NCBI RefSeq assembly: GCF_030518155.1
Contig: NZ_JAULRU010000797.1
Span: forward strand, 237,035-301,034
Origin: Gilvimarinus gilvus
Lineage (GTDB): Bacteria > Pseudomonadota > Gammaproteobacteria > Pseudomonadales > Cellvibrionaceae
Reading direction: 5' to 3'
Length of the DNA: 64,000 nucleotides
Of the stretch, positions 20,627-29,035 are shown in pieces (position 1 is the first letter of the stretch; every line of letters begins with the position of its first letter). Made by a program: the position numbers and the translations under genes. The notes below the pieces were generated by a model that saw only the letters and a list, made by a program, of their open reading frames with translations, ran no database searches and was not told where the DNA came from.

Positions 20627-21201
20627 TGTCCTTTAGGCTGATCACCTGTGCACTGTGCATGTTGGCGATACTGAGCGCTGGCTGTACGACAATTATAAGT
20701 GCCACCACCGACGAGCCCATTACGATTGACCCTGGCAAGCGCTCACTCGGAGTAAAGATCGATGACAATCAAATAGAAACCATTGCATCAGTCAATATTG
20801 ACAAGGCACACCCGATGCTCGATCAGGCACCGGTTAGCGCCCACAGTTTTAATGCGGTTGTACTACTGGTAGGACAAGTGCCAACCAACGAAATGCGTGA
20901 ACTGGCCGGAACCACGGTCAAAAAGCTGCCCAACGTTCGTCAGGTTCACAATGAACTGCAAGTGCAGGCCCCCATTTCGTTACTGGACGGCGCCAATGAC
21001 AGCTGGCTGACGACAAAAATCAAATCTAAACTATTAGCAAATCGCGAGATAGACGGTGGCCGCCTGCACATCGTGACCGAAAACAATACCGTGTTCTTAA
21101 TGGGCCTGGTAACGCGGACGGAGGCGGAAACAGTTACCAATATCGCCCGCCATACCGGGGGAGTACAAAAAGTCGTCAGGGTTTTTGAATACATCGATTA
21201 A
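20626..21201 (+). CDS. dolP: Outer-membrane lipoprotein DolP with two BON domains
   Basis: DolP (YraP) is a lipoprotein that maintains outer-membrane integrity and localises to the division site in E. coli. The start is the ATG at 20626, which shares a base with the diaA stop and has GGAGG about 10 bases upstream. The signal peptide ends in the lipobox LSAGC, with Cys at residue 20. Two BON domains follow: about residues 65-125 (FNAVVLLVGQVP, VRQVHNELQV) and 130-190 (SWLTTKIKSKLLANREI, VFLMGLVTR). Length is 191 residues. Confidence 0.93.
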   Translation: MSFRLITCALCMLAILSAGCTTIISATTDEPITIDPGKRSLGVKIDDNQIETIASVNIDKAHPMLDQAPVSAHSFNAVVLLVGQVPTNEMRELAGTTVKKLPNVRQVHNELQVQAPISLLDGANDSWLTTKIKSKLLANREIDGGRLHIVTENNTVFLMGLVTRTEAETVTNIARHTGGVQKVVRVFEYID

Positions 21202-21215
21202 ACAGGGAATCTATT

Positions 21216-21812
21216 ATGGACATTTCAACCATTGTTTTTCTAGTCGTCATCGCCGTTATTGTTTTTTACGCCATCGGCATTTACAACAAGCTAGTCAGCC
21301 TTAAGAATCGCTTCGAGAACTCCTTCGCTCAAATTGAGGTACAGCTTAAGCGTCGTTACGATCTAATCCCCAACCTTGTGGAAACAGCCAAGACCTATCT
21401 CGCACACGAAAAAGACACCCTCACGGCCGTAACAGAAGCCCGCAATCAGGCCATGGCAGGCCTACAAGCGGCATCTTCCTCCCCGGGCGACGCCGGCGCG
21501 ATGGCACAATTGGCAGGCGCTGAGGGCGTACTTTCCAATGCGCTGGGCCGACTCAACATGGTGATGGAGGCTTACCCCGACTTAAAAGCATCCGCCAACA
21601 TGCAGCAAGTGTCAGAAGAGCTCACCAGTACGGAAAATAAGATTGCCTTCGCACGTCAAGCGTTTAACGATTCAGTAATGAATTACAACACCTACAAGCA
21701 AAGCTTCCCACCCGTAGTCTTCGCGAACATGTTTGGACACTCCGAAGATGCCAGCCTACTGGAGTTTGAAGATAGCGAACAGATCCAAGAAGCACCCAAA
21801 GTTCAGTTCTAA
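21216..21812 (+). CDS. lemA: LemA family protein
   Basis: LemA proteins have one N-terminal membrane helix and a helical-bundle domain; no agreed biochemical function. Here the helix is at about residues 5-25 (IVFLVVIAVIVFYAIGIYN). It is followed by the family signature SLKNRFENSFAQIEVQLKRR, YDLIPNLVETAKTYLAHEKD and LTSTENKIAFARQAFNDSV. Length is 198 residues, normal. It lies 9 bp before an M48 metalloprotease, a pairing often seen, and probably shares its transcript. Confidence 0.94.
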   Translation: MDISTIVFLVVIAVIVFYAIGIYNKLVSLKNRFENSFAQIEVQLKRRYDLIPNLVETAKTYLAHEKDTLTAVTEARNQAMAGLQAASSSPGDAGAMAQLAGAEGVLSNALGRLNMVMEAYPDLKASANMQQVSEELTSTENKIAFARQAFNDSVMNYNTYKQSFPPVVFANMFGHSEDASLLEFEDSEQIQEAPKVQF

Positions 21813-21821
21813 GGCCAGCCA

Positions 21822-23795
21822 ATGAACTTCTTTGAGCAACAGGATATTGCCAAGCGTAACACCCGCAAACTAGTCGCCTTGCTGCTGCTGGCCATACTAT
21901 CGCTGGTTGCGGTAACCACAGCGCTCTTTGTCGCGGTTACCTATTACCTCCAGACCGGCAACAGTGTTTTTGTCATGGAGACAGCCGGCATGAACTTTTG
22001 GCAAAAGGTCGGCACCCTGATCAATTGGGAAACTATTGCTGGCATTGGTCTAATTGTCATAACGGTTGTCATTCTTGGCGGGCTCTACAAATATTTACAG
22101 TTAGGTCGGGGCGGAAGTGCCGTTGCCGAGGCACTCGGTGGACGCTTAATCAACCAAGACAGCACTGACGGCGCAGAACGACGCCTCCTCAATATTGTCG
22201 AGGAAATGGCGATTGCTTCGGGCACCCCGGTACCTCCTGTATATGTTCTTGAAGAGAGTGCCATCAACGCATTCGCCGCCGGGCACACGCCACAAGATGC
22301 CGTTATTGGCGTTACCCGTGGATGCATCGAAACGCTCAATCGCAGTGAGCTGCAAGGTGTGATCGCCCACGAGTTTAGCCACATTTTTCACGGTGATATG
22401 CGACTGAATATGCGACTAGTCGCTCTTTTGAACGGCATTTTGTTACTCGGGTTGATTGGCCAGTATATGCTGCGCGGCTCGATGTACAGAAGCGTGGGCC
22501 GCTCCAGCAAAGACAACTCTCAAGGTGCAATAATGGGCGCCGGCCTGGCATTGATGGTTATCGGCTACGCCGGTACTTTTTTTGGGAGCCTGATTAAAGC
22601 TGCCGTTAGCCGCCAACGCGAATTCCTCGCCGATGCCTCGGCAGTTCAATTTACCAGAGACAATCAGGGCATTGCGGGCGCTCTCAAGAAAATTGGCAGC
22701 GTCCCTTCCGGGAGTAAACTTGAAGCTCAACACAGTGCCGAATTTAGCCATATGTATTTTGGCCAAGGAGTCTCCACTGCATTTAATAGCTTAATGGCAA
22801 CCCACCCGCCACTCAGCGAACGCATAAAACGCGTACAGCCAGACTGGGACGGTGAATTTCCAGCCGCCACACACACAGCAACTGCTGAAGCAGCGCCTGC
22901 GGAAGCAACATCGCACAGCAGTACCCACTCAGCACACGCGGGCTTTAGCGCTGACCCAGCCGCTGCTTTTCACACCGCACAAATGGCAGCCGCTGTCGAC
23001 CACATTGGCCAACCGAATACCGAGGACATTGCACAGGCTCGCTCAACAATGGCCAGCATCCCAAAGCCACTATATGTGGCAGCGCACGATGGCTACTCCG
23101 CTCGTGCGGTTATCTTCGGTTTACTGCTCGACCAGGACAACGCGATACGCGTACAACAGTGGCGGGCTCTTACCCAACACTATGCAAACGCCGAACTAAA
23201 CGACTTTGCGGATACGGCCAAATCGGCTTGCAGGCTAGCAACCCACCTGCGCCTGCCCCTGATCGAACTATGCTTGCCCGCCCTGAAAACACTGAGCGAC
23301 TCACAATTGAGTGACTTTCTCGCCGCCATGGATACATTAATTGCCGCCGACCAACAAACCAATGTCATGGAGTGGGCCGTAAGGCGGATTACCCGTCACC
23401 ATCTGGGGTTAATCTCACACAAGAGTGGCTCGCTCAATTTACGTCAGCTGCGTGAAGAGTGCAGCGTACTCTTATCATTTATGTGCCACGCCGGCAGTCA
23501 GGAGCACAGCGAGTGTACACGAGCATTTAAAGAGGCCAGCGACGTTCTGAGACTTAGCGAACTGCCTCTGGTACCGTTGCAACAACTGGAAACCCAGACG
23601 CTTGACCGTGCGCTGGAAAAGCTTAATAAGGTCAAGCCCCTTCAGAAACCGCTTTTACTCAAAGCCATGATGCGCGCAATTGAGGCAGACGGCGTAATCA
23701 GTATTGCCGAAGCCGAACTGTTTCGCGCCATTGCCGACAGCCTGAATTGCCCCGTCCCGCCTCTGCGAGACGATCTAACACGTGAGCGCACTTAA
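21822..23795 (+). CDS. M48 family membrane zinc metalloprotease with long C-terminal extension
   Basis: An HtpX-like inner-membrane zinc protease. Two hydrophobic segments lie at about residues 18-42 and 65-90. The catalytic motif HEFSHIFHGD is near 186 and the third zinc ligand region is REFLADASAVQF near 268; AFAAGHTP is a typical M48 segment. The core ends near residue 335. The remaining ~320 residues start with an Ala/Thr/His-rich linker and end in a helical region (ALLLKAMMRAIEADGVISIA-like) resembling TerB or calcium-loop-like domains. That tail is unusual compared with HtpX (about 290 residues). Co-directional with lemA. Confidence 0.88.
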   Translation: MNFFEQQDIAKRNTRKLVALLLLAILSLVAVTTALFVAVTYYLQTGNSVFVMETAGMNFWQKVGTLINWETIAGIGLIVITVVILGGLYKYLQLGRGGSAVAEALGGRLINQDSTDGAERRLLNIVEEMAIASGTPVPPVYVLEESAINAFAAGHTPQDAVIGVTRGCIETLNRSELQGVIAHEFSHIFHGDMRLNMRLVALLNGILLLGLIGQYMLRGSMYRSVGRSSKDNSQGAIMGAGLALMVIGYAGTFFGSLIKAAVSRQREFLADASAVQFTRDNQGIAGALKKIGSVPSGSKLEAQHSAEFSHMYFGQGVSTAFNSLMATHPPLSERIKRVQPDWDGEFPAATHTATAEAAPAEATSHSSTHSAHAGFSADPAAAFHTAQMAAAVDHIGQPNTEDIAQARSTMASIPKPLYVAAHDGYSARAVIFGLLLDQDNAIRVQQWRALTQHYANAELNDFADTAKSACRLATHLRLPLIELCLPALKTLSDSQLSDFLAAMDTLIAADQQTNVMEWAVRRITRHHLGLISHKSGSLNLRQLREECSVLLSFMCHAGSQEHSECTRAFKEASDVLRLSELPLVPLQQLETQTLDRALEKLNKVKPLQKPLLLKAMMRAIEADGVISIAEAELFRAIADSLNCPVPPLRDDLTRERT

Positions 23796-23814
23796 ATCTT
23801 GTTCGCTGTGCCGC

Positions 23815-23820
23815 TATAAT
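23815..23820 (+). promoter_or_regulatory. Candidate -10 box (TATAAT) before the aminotransferase
   Basis: A perfect TATAAT lies between the protease stop and the aminotransferase. The best -35 at normal spacing (TTAAAT, 23792-23797) is weak. A start near 23827 would exclude the upstream TTG at 23823 and favour translation from the TTG at 23871. Confidence 0.35.
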
Positions 23821-23870
23821 GGTTGCACCTGCGCCCCGCGCGCTTTGCAACCAATATTGAGGTGACCCCA

Positions 23871-25148
23871 TTGTTACTGGATCAAGCCACAGCTGAACAA
23901 CTCAAAGCCTTGGAATCAGAACTGACCGCAGAATATAACGCTATTCTCGGCAAAAACCTCTCCCTCGACGTTACTCGCGGCAAGCCTTCCGCCGAACAAC
24001 TGTCTTTGTCCGATGCGATGGATGGCATTTTAGACGGGAGCTACAAAGCCGGTGACGGTACCGACACACGCAACTACGGTGGCATTGACGGAATTGCTGA
24101 AGCCAAACAATTGGGTTCGGATTTAATGGAGGTACCAACCGCAAATATTGTCGTGGGCGGTAATTCCAGCCTCACACTTATGCACCAAACGATGATGACA
24201 GCCTACCACTTTGGACTCACCGGCGCCGACAGCGCCTGGAAAAATATCGACACGCCCAAAGTCATTTGCCCGGTCCCAGGCTACGACCGCCACTATACGG
24301 TGTGCGAGCAGCTTGGTATTGAGATGGTAACCGTCCCCATGACCGCCAGCGGCCCCGATATGGATGCTGTAGAAGCACTCATTAACGCTGACGAAAGTAT
24401 TCGCGGCATGTGGTGTGTACCTAAATACTCCAACCCTACGGGCGTCGTTTACTCTGACGAAACCGTCGAACGCATCGCCAAACTGGGGCAAATTGCCCAC
24501 AAAGACTTTCGCGTGTTTTGGGATAACGCCTATGCGGTGCACGATTTAATCGACAACCCGCCGCAACTGGCCAGTGTTTTTGAGCTGACCACCAAACACG
24601 GTACCGAGAACAGCGTTTTGCAGTTCGCCTCCACCTCTAAAATCACCTTTGCCGGTGCGGGCGTTGCGTTCACTGCCGCCAGCAGTGAAAACCTTGCTGG
24701 CCTAAAGAAGTTTTTAGGAGCCTGCACCATTGGCCCCGACAAGGTTAACCAGTTGCGCCACGCGAAATTTTTACCCAGTCGCGAGGCCCTGATGAGCCAC
24801 ATGAAAAAGCACGCACAACTGCTTCAACCTCGATTTGATGCGGTTTTGTCTGCGCTCAGCAAAGCCTTTGACGGCTCCGACCTGGGCAGCTGGGAAACGC
24901 CTGTAGGCGGCTATTTTGTGTCTTTCGATACCCGCCCTGGGTGTGCGAAAGCAACGGTAAAACTCGCCGCAGAGGCCGGGGTTAAGTTGACCCCTGCGGG
25001 CGCCACCTTCCCCTACGGTAATGACCCCGAAGACCGCAATATCCGAATCGCGCCTTCGGTACCCTCTATCGAAGAGGTGGTCGGAGCCATGGAGGTTTTT
25101 GTGGTGTGCGTTAAACTCGCCTCGGTGCGACAAGCGCTGGCGGCCTAA
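23871..25148 (+). CDS. PLP-dependent aspartate aminotransferase-type enzyme (MocR-like class I)
   Basis: A fold-type I PLP enzyme of the group that includes the aspartate aminotransferase of Corynebacterium (Pfam Asp_aminotransf family, recalled). Seen are DVTRGKPSAEQLSLS, YGGIDGIAEAKQLG, the NSSLTLMHQT cofactor region and CVPKYSNPTGVVYSDE. FWDNAYAVHDL precedes the PLP lysine region ASTSKITFAGAGVAF. I choose the TTG at 23871, with GAGGTG 8 bases upstream, giving 425 residues; the longer frame begins at another TTG at 23823. The substrate is inferred as aspartate/2-oxoglutarate but is not proven by sequence. Confidence 0.88.
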   Translation: MLLDQATAEQLKALESELTAEYNAILGKNLSLDVTRGKPSAEQLSLSDAMDGILDGSYKAGDGTDTRNYGGIDGIAEAKQLGSDLMEVPTANIVVGGNSSLTLMHQTMMTAYHFGLTGADSAWKNIDTPKVICPVPGYDRHYTVCEQLGIEMVTVPMTASGPDMDAVEALINADESIRGMWCVPKYSNPTGVVYSDETVERIAKLGQIAHKDFRVFWDNAYAVHDLIDNPPQLASVFELTTKHGTENSVLQFASTSKITFAGAGVAFTAASSENLAGLKKFLGACTIGPDKVNQLRHAKFLPSREALMSHMKKHAQLLQPRFDAVLSALSKAFDGSDLGSWETPVGGYFVSFDTRPGCAKATVKLAAEAGVKLTPAGATFPYGNDPEDRNIRIAPSVPSIEEVVGAMEVFVVCVKLASVRQALAA

Positions 25149-25218
25149 GCTAGTTCCGGCCCAACGAGCCCATTGGGCCGCTTTGTCGGCCTATCAAGCC
25201 TGTACAAGCAGAAGGCAC

Positions 25219-25248
25219 AAAAAAAGCCACCCGAAGGTGGCTTTTTTT
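25219..25248. terminator. Bidirectional rho-independent terminator
   Basis: AGCCACC (25225-25231), loop CGAA, GGTGGCT (25236-25242), flanked by an A-tract to the left and a T-tract to the right. It can serve the plus-strand aminotransferase and the convergent minus-strand exbD-like gene. Confidence 0.9.
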
Positions 25249-25270
25249 GCACTAATACATTTATTCAGTA

Positions 25271-25699
25271 TCAGTTATTTTCCATCGGCACCAGCACAAC
25301 ACTAGGAGCCTTGGCCGCGCGCGCCGCGTCAGCTACAGCGACGTAAACCCCGGCATCAGCCTCGTGATTGGCTTGAATAATGACGGAGGCTTTAGGCAAC
25401 TCGGCACGCATTTGTGCGATATTCGAGCGCACAGCCGACTCATCGATACGGCGCAAGCCATTATCTCCGAACATCCAAATCTGGTTGTCAGCGGTAATCT
25501 GAACCAAAATGTTTGGATCCGCATTGGGCGGTGGTGGCTCGTCATTTTCTTCCGGGACGTTGACATCGAGGCCAATTTCCTTAACAAAAGACGCGGTTAC
25601 AATAAAGAAAATCAGCATGATGAAGACCACGTCCAGCATTGGCGTCAGGTCGATTTCACTGCTGTCTTCAGAGCTACGGTTTTTCTTTCTACGACTCAC
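25271..25699 (-). CDS. exbD: ExbD/TolR family biopolymer transport protein
   Basis: ExbD/TolR proteins form proton-driven stators with ExbB/TolQ and energise TonB or TolA. One membrane helix (MLDVVFIMLIFFIVTASFV) follows the signature EIDLTPMLDVVF, whose Asp is the proton-path residue. A periplasmic domain with QADHEA-like and VADAARAAKA segments follows. I start at the GTG at 25699, because AGGAG lies about 8 bases upstream of it; another in-frame GTG is at 25708. About 142 residues. No exbB is adjacent, which is unusual. The nearest TonB-like gene is at 30855. Confidence 0.9.
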   Translation of the reverse strand: MSRRKKNRSSEDSSEIDLTPMLDVVFIMLIFFIVTASFVKEIGLDVNVPEENDEPPPPNADPNILVQITADNQIWMFGDNGLRRIDESAVRSNIAQMRAELPKASVIIQANHEADAGVYVAVADAARAAKAPSVVLVPMENN

Positions 25700-25876
25700 C
25701 GTACACACTCCTATTTTTATAGCTGGTGACTGGTAATATTTTCGAGCGCCAATACTAGCAGTTTGTTTTGCCGTTGACTAACCATTTGGCCGACTTTTAC
25801 ACGTAAATACGTCTAAAAAGTCCTCCTGTATAAATTATAGACGAATCAATGGCACCATTTTGGTGCAATGCAATAC

Positions 25877-26929
25877 TTATAGTAGCGCTATCTGCTCTAC
25901 CTGCGGGGCCGCAGGCGCCAGCCTAACCCCCAACCCCATTAAACGCACCTGACCATTGCCACGAGCGTAGGCTAGAGCAAGTAATCCCCGGAAGTCTTCA
26001 ACGCTCCACTGGTCACCACCGCGCTCGAGTGTAGTTTGGCTAAAATCAGAAAACTTAATTTTGACGAACCCTTTTTTAATCTGAGCAATTGCAGGCGCTT
26101 TTGCTAGGCGAACAGACAAGCGCTGCCACAATTCTGGCAATGCTGACTCACACTCAGTTAACGTTAGAATATCGCGGGAATAAGTCTGCTCTACGCTAAT
26201 GGATTTTCGTTCACGTGAAACTTTTACTGCCCGATCATCTTTACCGCGACTAAAGGCAAAAAGTCGCGCCCCAAAACGACCGAATCTCGACTCAAGTTCA
26301 CACTGGGAATACCGGTGCAGATCCTCACACTTAATCACCCCCATAAATTGCAGTTGATCAGAGGTGACTTTTCCTACGCCAGGAATACAGCGAACTGGCA
26401 GCTCAGCCAAAAATTTCGACTCCGCCTCTCGTGCCACCACAAACAATCCATCGGGCTTGTGCCAATCACTTGCTACTTTTGCCAAAAATTTGTTCGCAGC
26501 GATACCAGCCGAAACAGTTATCCCTAGCTCACGATTTACGCGAGCCCGAATCTGTTCCGCAACCGCAGTAGCGTCCTGCAACGAAGCACAACACGCGGAA
26601 ACATCTAAAAATGCTTCATCCAAGGACAAGGGCTCAACCAGGTCGGTGAAATCATGAAAGATTGCCATCATTTGCTCCGACACCTGGCGGTAAAGCAACA
26701 TTCGGTGCGGTAAAAGCATCAAGCCTGGACATAGCCGCAATGCGAAGGCTGTTGCCATAGCCGAGCGAACACCAAACTTGCGCGCGGGATAGTTACATGT
26801 AGAAATAACGCCGCGCTTTGATGCGCTGCCACCAATTGCTAAAGGTCGATGCGCTAAATGCGGCCGGTCTCGCATTTCAACAGCCGCAAAAAAACAATCC
26901 GCATCAATATGAATTATGCATCTATTCAA
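25877..26929 (-). CDS. dinB: DNA polymerase IV (Y-family translesion polymerase)
   Basis: DinB copies damaged DNA with low fidelity. The N-terminal IIHIDADCFFAAVEMRD carries the first metal Asp, and SLDEAFLDVSA carries the Asp-Glu pair near residues 103-104. GVISTCNYPARKFGVRSAM and the helix-hairpin-helix region VRCIPGVGKVTSDQL are typical. The little-finger domain includes SVEQTYSRDI. Length is 350 residues. The start appears to be TTG at 26929 with no strong ribosome site, so the exact start is uncertain. A LexA-like site lies 19 bp upstream. Confidence 0.94.
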   Translation of the reverse strand: MNRCIIHIDADCFFAAVEMRDRPHLAHRPLAIGGSASKRGVISTCNYPARKFGVRSAMATAFALRLCPGLMLLPHRMLLYRQVSEQMMAIFHDFTDLVEPLSLDEAFLDVSACCASLQDATAVAEQIRARVNRELGITVSAGIAANKFLAKVASDWHKPDGLFVVAREAESKFLAELPVRCIPGVGKVTSDQLQFMGVIKCEDLHRYSQCELESRFGRFGARLFAFSRGKDDRAVKVSRERKSISVEQTYSRDILTLTECESALPELWQRLSVRLAKAPAIAQIKKGFVKIKFSDFSQTTLERGGDQWSVEDFRGLLALAYARGNGQVRLMGLGVRLAPAAPQVEQIALL

Positions 26930-26947
26930 TTGTTCAAATCACCAAAG

Positions 26948-26963
26948 CTGTACATCCAGTCAG
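26948..26963 (-). promoter_or_regulatory. Possible LexA (SOS) box upstream of dinB
   Basis: The 16 bases CTGTACATCCAGTCAG match the gammaproteobacterial LexA core CTGT-N8-ACAG at all but one core position (TCAG instead of ACAG). The site sits 19-34 bp before the dinB start, where SOS operators usually lie. Confidence 0.4.
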
Positions 26964-27215
26964 TATAACGCCATTCATCAAAATCAAAGTCAACCTGAAA
27001 ACTTTATTGTTATTTTCGATTTTCTTTCTCTATAAACGCATTTTTAATGGAAAAGCGACAAAAAAACGGGAAAAATGCGATTAATTTTCTATTTTCTGCG
27101 TTTTTTTCATAAAAAATGCTTTAAAATGGTTGAAATTCCCCTGTAAAGTTTTAACGTATTTACAGCGGAAAGAATCCGTTCACTTTTTTGTTCACAACAA
27201 TAAAGGAAGCTCACC

Positions 27216-28031
27216 ATGGCTGCTCGTAAAACCAAAACTGTAAATACAGTTGCACAGTTGGAAAAACAGCTGGAACAGCTGCAAACCCAATTGAGTAAGG
27301 CTCGCGCTGCTGAAGAAAAGGCCGCAGCAAAAGCCGTTGAAACTCAGCAAAAAGCGGTAACCAAAGCAAAGAATGCACTAAAAGCAGCCAGAAACAAACT
27401 GGCCGCCGCGAAAAAGAAAAAGAAAACACCAGCATCAACCAAGCAAGTTACTGCAGCTAACGCAGCTGTGAAGAAGGCTCAATCAGCTGCCAGCAGTGAA
27501 AGTGCGGCCTTGGCCAGCGCTAAAGAAGCACTTGCCTCTCTCAAGCAATCGAATAAGGTTGCGTCTCAGTTTGCTGCAGCACAAGCGAAAGCACAGCGCG
27601 AAGTAGCTAAAAAGCAAAAGGCTGCTGACAAAAAAGCCGCTGCCAAAGCGAAAGTAGCCGCCAAAAAAGCCGCAGCAAAGCAAAAAGCCGCAGCAAAGAA
27701 AGCTGCCGCCAAAGCCAAGCTAGCAGCCAGAAAGGCCGCTGCCAAGGCCAAAGTGGCCGCCAAGAAAGCTGCCGCCAGGCAAAAAGCCGCTGAAAAGAAA
27801 GCTGCCGCCAAAGCGAAAGTAGCCGCCAAAAAAGCTGCCGCTAAGCAAAAAGCTGCCGCGAAGAAGGCTGCCGCTAAGGCGAAAGCCAAGAAAGCTCCAG
27901 CCAAGAAAAAGGCTGCAGCGAAGAAAGCGCCAGCTAAGAAGAAAGCTACCGCTAAAAAAGCGCCTGCCAAGAAAAAGGCAGTAGCGAAAAAAGCGCCAGC
28001 CAAGCGCGGACGCAAGCCAAAGGCTAAATAA
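27216..28031 (+). CDS. AlgP/histone H1-like Lys-Ala-rich DNA-binding protein
   Basis: A 271-residue, extremely basic protein. Residues about 1-125 form a charged helical, probably coiled-coil region (VAQLEKQLEQLQTQLSKARA). Residues about 126-225 are Lys/Ala repeats of the type KAKVAAKKAAAKQKAAAKKA. The last 45 residues change to KKAPAKK repeats and end in KRGRKPKAK, which resembles an AT-hook. This matches the layout of Pseudomonas AlgP (AlgR3), a histone H1-like protein proposed to affect transcription. Likely a nucleoid-associated protein; function here is inferred. AAGGA lies upstream of the ATG and a strong terminator follows. The upstream ~280 bp are very AT-rich. Confidence 0.82.
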   Translation: MAARKTKTVNTVAQLEKQLEQLQTQLSKARAAEEKAAAKAVETQQKAVTKAKNALKAARNKLAAAKKKKKTPASTKQVTAANAAVKKAQSAASSESAALASAKEALASLKQSNKVASQFAAAQAKAQREVAKKQKAADKKAAAKAKVAAKKAAAKQKAAAKKAAAKAKLAARKAAAKAKVAAKKAAARQKAAEKKAAAKAKVAAKKAAAKQKAAAKKAAAKAKAKKAPAKKKAAAKKAPAKKKATAKKAPAKKKAVAKKAPAKRGRKPKAK

Positions 28032-28048
28032 GGCTCTCGGCTCGCAAT

Positions 28049-28077
28049 AAAAAAACCGCCTTTAAGGCGGTTTTTTT
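28049..28077. terminator. Rho-independent terminator
   Basis: AAACCGCC (28053-28060), loop TTTAA, GGCGGTTT (28066-28073) with seven T residues following and an A-tract before. It ends the histone-like gene and may also work for the convergent minus-strand gene at 28121. Confidence 0.92.
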
Positions 28078-28120
28078 ATGTTCGCTGAATATCCCTGTTA
28101 ACGACTACTACGCTACGTAT

Positions 28121-29035
28121 CTATTCCGCCGGCAGCGCCTTTTCTGTACGGGCCTCCTCTAAAGCTCGCGGATGTATGCTCAACTCCAGCTCACTCTCAC
28201 TGTGCGCAGTGCAATAGGCGCGATAATGCAAGGGTTGGCTGTATGGATCTAGCGCATTGAAGTCCAGAGTAAAACGTACTCTGAGCTCCGGCTGTCCTCC
28301 ATTGTCATCCGCTATTTGCTTGTGTTCAGATGCCGTTGCAACATCACTGCTTTCAGAGCTCGCCTGCAGCAGAGTTGAACTCGCGTCATCAACACCGCCA
28401 TTGCTCGACGAAGGCGTGCGCTGAGGGCTATCAATAGGCTCGAGTACTTCAGCGTTTGGCTCAGTTTGGGTTAACAGCTCAACCTCTATCATGTTGCGTG
28501 TTTGAGTCTTGAGAAGCTCGCGACACGCCAACCAAATTCGACTGCGTCTTCGCTCTTCCCGTAAACGCGCCTCCTCCTGCCTACGCCGTTCCTGCTCTTC
28601 TTGCCGCTGGCGCTCCACCTCCATGCGCTGGGCTTGTATTTCCGCCAACTGCTTCTGGCGCTCAGCCTCAAGCGCCCGCTGACGTGCCCTTTCTGCCTCT
28701 ATTTCTGCCTGTAAATCAGTAAAACTAATACGACCTTGGGGGCGAGTTTGGTCGAGAATAGTAAGATCCGTGCCGTCCACTAGCCAACGATAAGTCAACA
28801 GCTCGCTATTGCGGCAAGCATAAACAAAAATTGGGTGATCCAAACTACTGGCATCCGTTTTTAATGTGCCAGACAGAAATTTATGACACTGCTCGCTGGC
28901 TTCCATCAATCGGGCTCCATCGAGCAATTGTGGTAAATAGCGCAGGTAACTCTTGGGTAAATGCAGCTGCTCAATCTCTACGGCAGAAACAGGCCCACTT
29001 AAGGCGCTGAGTAAAATCAAGGCAGGCTTAATCAC
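28121..29035 (-). CDS. Unrecognised secreted protein with charged coiled-coil
   Basis: I do not recognise the family. A signal peptide is visible (VIKPALILLSALSGPVSA, cleavage before VEIEQ). The mature N-terminal ~90 residues contain two Cys (EQCHKF, VYACRN) that could form a disulfide. Next is a strongly charged helix of ~55 residues (EIEAERARQRALEAERQKQL), a Ser-rich linker and a C-terminal domain with another Cys pair (LACRELL, AYCTAH). I place the start at a GTG at 29035, which overlaps the PilZ gene by 8 bp; an ATG at 29083 is also open. Probably periplasmic and co-transcribed with the PilZ gene. Confidence 0.6.
   Translation of the reverse strand: MIKPALILLSALSGPVSAVEIEQLHLPKSYLRYLPQLLDGARLMEASEQCHKFLSGTLKTDASSLDHPIFVYACRNSELLTYRWLVDGTDLTILDQTRPQGRISFTDLQAEIEAERARQRALEAERQKQLAEIQAQRMEVERQRQEEQERRRQEEARLREERRRSRIWLACRELLKTQTRNMIEVELLTQTEPNAEVLEPIDSPQRTPSSSNGGVDDASSTLLQASSESSDVATASEHKQIADDNGGQPELRVRFTLDFNALDPYSQPLHYRAYCTAHSESELELSIHPRALEEARTEKALPAE

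Noticed and set aside
22852..23199. Plus-strand 115-codon frame inside the M48 protease
   Set aside because: Out-of-frame shadow of the low-complexity Ala/Thr/His linker.
25851..25866. GCACCA-TTT-TGGTGC hairpin after dinB as a terminator
   Set aside because: No T-run on either strand after the stem; only a short dyad.
27566..28015. Minus-strand frame rich in Ala/Phe/Leu that looks like a membrane protein
   Set aside because: It is the exact antisense of the Lys/Ala repeats; AAR and GCN codons read backward give Phe/Leu and Ala. The plus-strand gene has a ribosome site and a terminator.
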